Shown here one piece after another: positions 62,159 to 64,000 of a DNA stretch of 64,000 nucleotides; positions within the stretch are counted from its first letter, which is position 1; the number at the start of each line of letters is the position of its first letter. The notes below the pieces were generated by a model that saw only the letters and a program-made list of their open reading frames with translations, was not told the DNA's origin and did not search any database. Origin of the DNA: GCA-2684655 sp045105235. Its GTDB lineage: Bacteria > Planctomycetota > UBA1135 > UBA2386. The position numbers and the translations under genes were made by a program. The stretch lies in the NCBI GenBank assembly GCA_045105235.1, contig JBGCDH010000016.1, positions 62,001 to 126,000 on the forward strand. The letters run 5' to 3'.

Positions 62159-62620
62159 CTACCAGCGCGAGAATGCTGGGTGGCCGTCTTCGACCGCAAC
62201 GAACTTGCCGTCGCATGTCGCGCAGATGCGCCCGTTTGCGTGCAGAGTGCCTGCTATTCTGGCACGTCGTCCCTCACGCTCTGTCAAGCGAGCGCGCAGC
62301 GTGACCGGGCCATCGATGGGCGTTGGACGCCGAAGTTTAATTGTGTATTCGGCGGTCACCGTCGCGGGCGGCACGTCGCTGCCGAGCCCCAGCATCAGGT
62401 GGTAGGCGGCGGCCCAGTTGCAATGGCAGTCCAGCAAGGTGCCGATGATGCCGCCGTTTAGCACGCCCGGAAACGCCTGGTGACGCTCGGCCGGCTGCCA
62501 TTCGCAGACGATTTCGTCGCCCTCGACAAAGCTGCGAATGCCGAGCCCGTCGGCGTTGGCGGGGCCGCAGCCGAAGCACGCGTTCTCCGGTGCGTACTGT
62601 TCCTGCAGGCTCTGCGTCAT
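62159..62620 (-). CDS. PaaI-family hotdog thioesterase
   Basis: 153 residues from ATG at 62620. The hotdog fold is suggested by CFGCGPANADGLGIRSF, FPGVLNGGIIGTLLDCHCNWAA (catalytic-helix start with the Asn/Gly-rich turn), and VTAEYTIKLRRPTPIDGPV. PaaI-like enzymes cleave acyl-CoA thioesters. The FGCGPANADG part with its two Cys residues is typical of a subgroup in planctomycetes and actinobacteria. It is divergent from the Gfo/Idh gene. Confidence 0.85.
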   Translation of the reverse strand: MTQSLQEQYAPENACFGCGPANADGLGIRSFVEGDEIVCEWQPAERHQAFPGVLNGGIIGTLLDCHCNWAAAYHLMLGLGSDVPPATVTAEYTIKLRRPTPIDGPVTLRARLTEREGRRARIAGTLHANGRICATCDGKFVAVEDGHPAFSRW

Positions 62621-62696
62621 GGCGGCGATGATCTCGGCTGGCGTCGTTCAGTGCGAGCATCTGTCACGCTTTTGGCCGTTGCGCCATGATTCCAGC

Positions 62697-64000
62697 ATGC
62701 GCTCGTCTCGTCGTTCGTTCCTCGGTGCAGCGGCTGCCGCCGCGGCCTCTTCCCGTCTCGGTGCCACGGCCGCTGCCTCCGGCAGCCTTTCGGAGTCGCA
62801 GCAGGTCCCGTCCCCGGCGGGCTTGCGCCGGCCACGTCGGCTGATGGTCATTGGCGTTGCCAACCGCGGCGGAGCGAATCTAAACGGCGTGCAAAATGAG
62901 ACCATCGCCGTGCTCTGCGACATCGACGGCGAACACCTCAAGAAGGCGAAGGAGCGCTTTCCAGAGGCGGAGACCGTGACGGACTACCGCGAGGTCCTGA
63001 CCGACGCCACGCGCTGCCAAAAGCTCGATGGAGTCGTCATCAGCACGCCGGATCACACCCACTACCACCCCGCGATGCTCGCGATCCAGCAGGGGCTCGA
63101 CGTCTACTGCGAAAAGCCGCTGACGCAGACCATCGCGCAGTCGCGCCGGCTGCTGGTCGCCGCCCAGGCGCGTGGCTGCGTAACGCAGATGGGCATCCAG
63201 ATCCACGCGCGCGACAACTTTCGTCGCGTTGTGGAAGCCGTGCGCGCGGGGGCTGTCGGCCGCGTGCGCGACGTCTACGTCTTCGTCAATGGAACCAACT
63301 GGTCGGCGAGCGAGCTGCCCAAGACCGCCGATGCGCCCGAGCACGTCGCGTGGGACACGTGGCTCGGCCCGGCGCAGCCGCGCGACTTTTCGCCTGGCTA
63401 CCACCCGGCAGGCTGGCGCCGCTACTGGGCGTTTGGCGGCGGCACGACCGCCGACATGGCCTGCCACTACAGCGACCTTGCGTTTTGGGCGCTGGATCTG
63501 GATGCACCGACCTCGCTGCAGGCCGACGGCCCGGCGCCCCACCCCGAATGCGCGCCGGACGGCATGCGCTGCGTCTACGACTACCCGGCGCGCGACGTCG
63601 CCGGCCGCGGCCGGCGCGAAGCGCTGAAGCTGCACTGGCACGCGGCCAAGGATCGTCCGAGCGAAGTGCTCCAAAAGCTCGGGCTCGAAGACTGGCGCAA
63701 CGGCGTGCTTTTCGTCGGCGACGATGGCTGGCTGGTCAGCAACTACGACAAGCACATCCTCGGCCCGGACACGCGCGCCGCCGAATGGGTGCCGCCGCCG
63801 CAGACGATCGCCAAGTCCGTCGGCCACCACCGCGAGTGGCTCGACTGCTGCGCCGATCGCACCCAGCCGAGCTGTTCGTTTGCCTATTCGGTGCCGCTGA
63901 CCGAGGCGGCGCTGCTCGCCAACGTCGCCTACCGCGCGGCCGCCGGCAAGCGCATCGCGTGGGATGCGGTCACGATGCGCACCGACGATGCTGCTGCCAA
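62697..64000 (+). CDS. Gfo/Idh/MocA family oxidoreductase, Tat-exported, 3' end outside window
   Basis: ATG at 62697; 434 codons visible with no stop before the window end. A twin-arginine signal is present (RRSFLGAAAAA). The Rossmann start (RRLMVIGVANRGG), the YCEKPLT motif with the catalytic Lys (EKP), and YDYPARD, DDGWLV, HREWLDCCA later on match the secreted Gfo/Idh/MocA family common in planctomycetes. It probably oxidises a sugar or sugar derivative with NAD(P) or acts as a binding protein. The 3' end is not available. Confidence 0.9.
   Translation, partial: MRSSRRSFLGAAAAAAASSRLGATAAASGSLSESQQVPSPAGLRRPRRLMVIGVANRGGANLNGVQNETIAVLCDIDGEHLKKAKERFPEAETVTDYREVLTDATRCQKLDGVVISTPDHTHYHPAMLAIQQGLDVYCEKPLTQTIAQSRRLLVAAQARGCVTQMGIQIHARDNFRRVVEAVRAGAVGRVRDVYVFVNGTNWSASELPKTADAPEHVAWDTWLGPAQPRDFSPGYHPAGWRRYWAFGGGTTADMACHYSDLAFWALDLDAPTSLQADGPAPHPECAPDGMRCVYDYPARDVAGRGRREALKLHWHAAKDRPSEVLQKLGLEDWRNGVLFVGDDGWLVSNYDKHILGPDTRAAEWVPPPQTIAKSVGHHREWLDCCADRTQPSCSFAYSVPLTEAALLANVAYRAAAGKRIAWDAVTMRTDDAAA

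Noticed and set aside
62880..63830. Minus-strand frame of about 316 codons opposite the Gfo/Idh gene
   Set aside because: No family motif; the plus-strand frame has a Tat signal, Rossmann start and EKP motif.
1..64000. tRNA or rRNA genes, prophage or insertion sequences
   Set aside because: I looked for T-arm-like GGTTCRA motifs with flanking stems, transposase or integrase motifs and terminal inverted repeats and saw none that holds.

Overview
The window is a high-GC bacterial chromosome segment with about 45 genes. Gram-negative envelope genes are present (lpxA, a predicted outer-membrane barrel, many lipobox lipoproteins). I infer a deep-branching planctomycete. The reasons are the Tat-exported Gfo/Idh/MocA protein, the large secreted multi-domain proteins, the S8 protease tail with an FGQGC-type segment, the scarcity of Shine-Dalgarno sites and the many single-gene units. 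No rRNA or tRNA is present, so the placement rests on gene content only. I saw no phage, insertion sequence, CRISPR array or integrase.

Layout. 1-2.1 kb: the 3' part of a sensor histidine kinase, then a secreted thioredoxin-like gene interrupted by one in-frame TGA at the first Cys of a CxxC motif and followed by a SECIS-like hairpin, so a probable selenoprotein. 2.7-15.3 kb: secreted and lipoprotein genes (beta-propeller, alpha/beta hydrolase, M28 peptidase, DUF4349 lipoprotein), a ClpN-peptidase E fusion and an AHSA1-SnoaL fusion. Two copies of a structured non-coding element lie at about 7.0 and 10.2 kb. 15.2-18.2 kb: sigma factor with a membrane partner, then glyA. 18.4-22.9 kb: speA, a NYN-domain gene and an outer-membrane protein. 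22.9-30 kb: a minus-strand run of lpxA, two M16-fold proteins without the zinc motif, and a carboxypeptidase-regulatory-like protein. 30.3-40 kb: a divergent PTS enzyme I, thpR, phzF-like, yjfB-like, a glutathione peroxidase lipoprotein, a NUDIX hydrolase, membrane proteins, a LysM protein and a PstS-like lipoprotein. 40-48 kb: a large lipoprotein, then four adjacent genes, the last three overlapping (enolase superfamily, OYE-type oxidoreductase, Nramp-like transporter, DUF993 aldolase-like), read here as a catabolic operon. 48-53 kb: S8 protease, dus and a coiled-coil gene. 53.2-59.6 kb: a single-module type I polyketide synthase with domain order KS-AT-KR-DH-ACP-TE. 59.6-64 kb: SGNH hydrolase, a threonine-dehydratase-like enzyme, a hotdog thioesterase and a Gfo/Idh/MocA oxidoreductase cut by the window end.

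The points most worth a second look are the selenoprotein candidate, the ClpN-PepE fusion (its catalytic triad spacing matches E. coli PepE exactly), the two-copy structured RNA element with compensatory changes in two helices, the polyketide synthase domain order, the start-codon hairpin at 14741-14800 and the Nramp-like/DUF993 operon. All functional calls come from reading motifs by eye; no database search was run.
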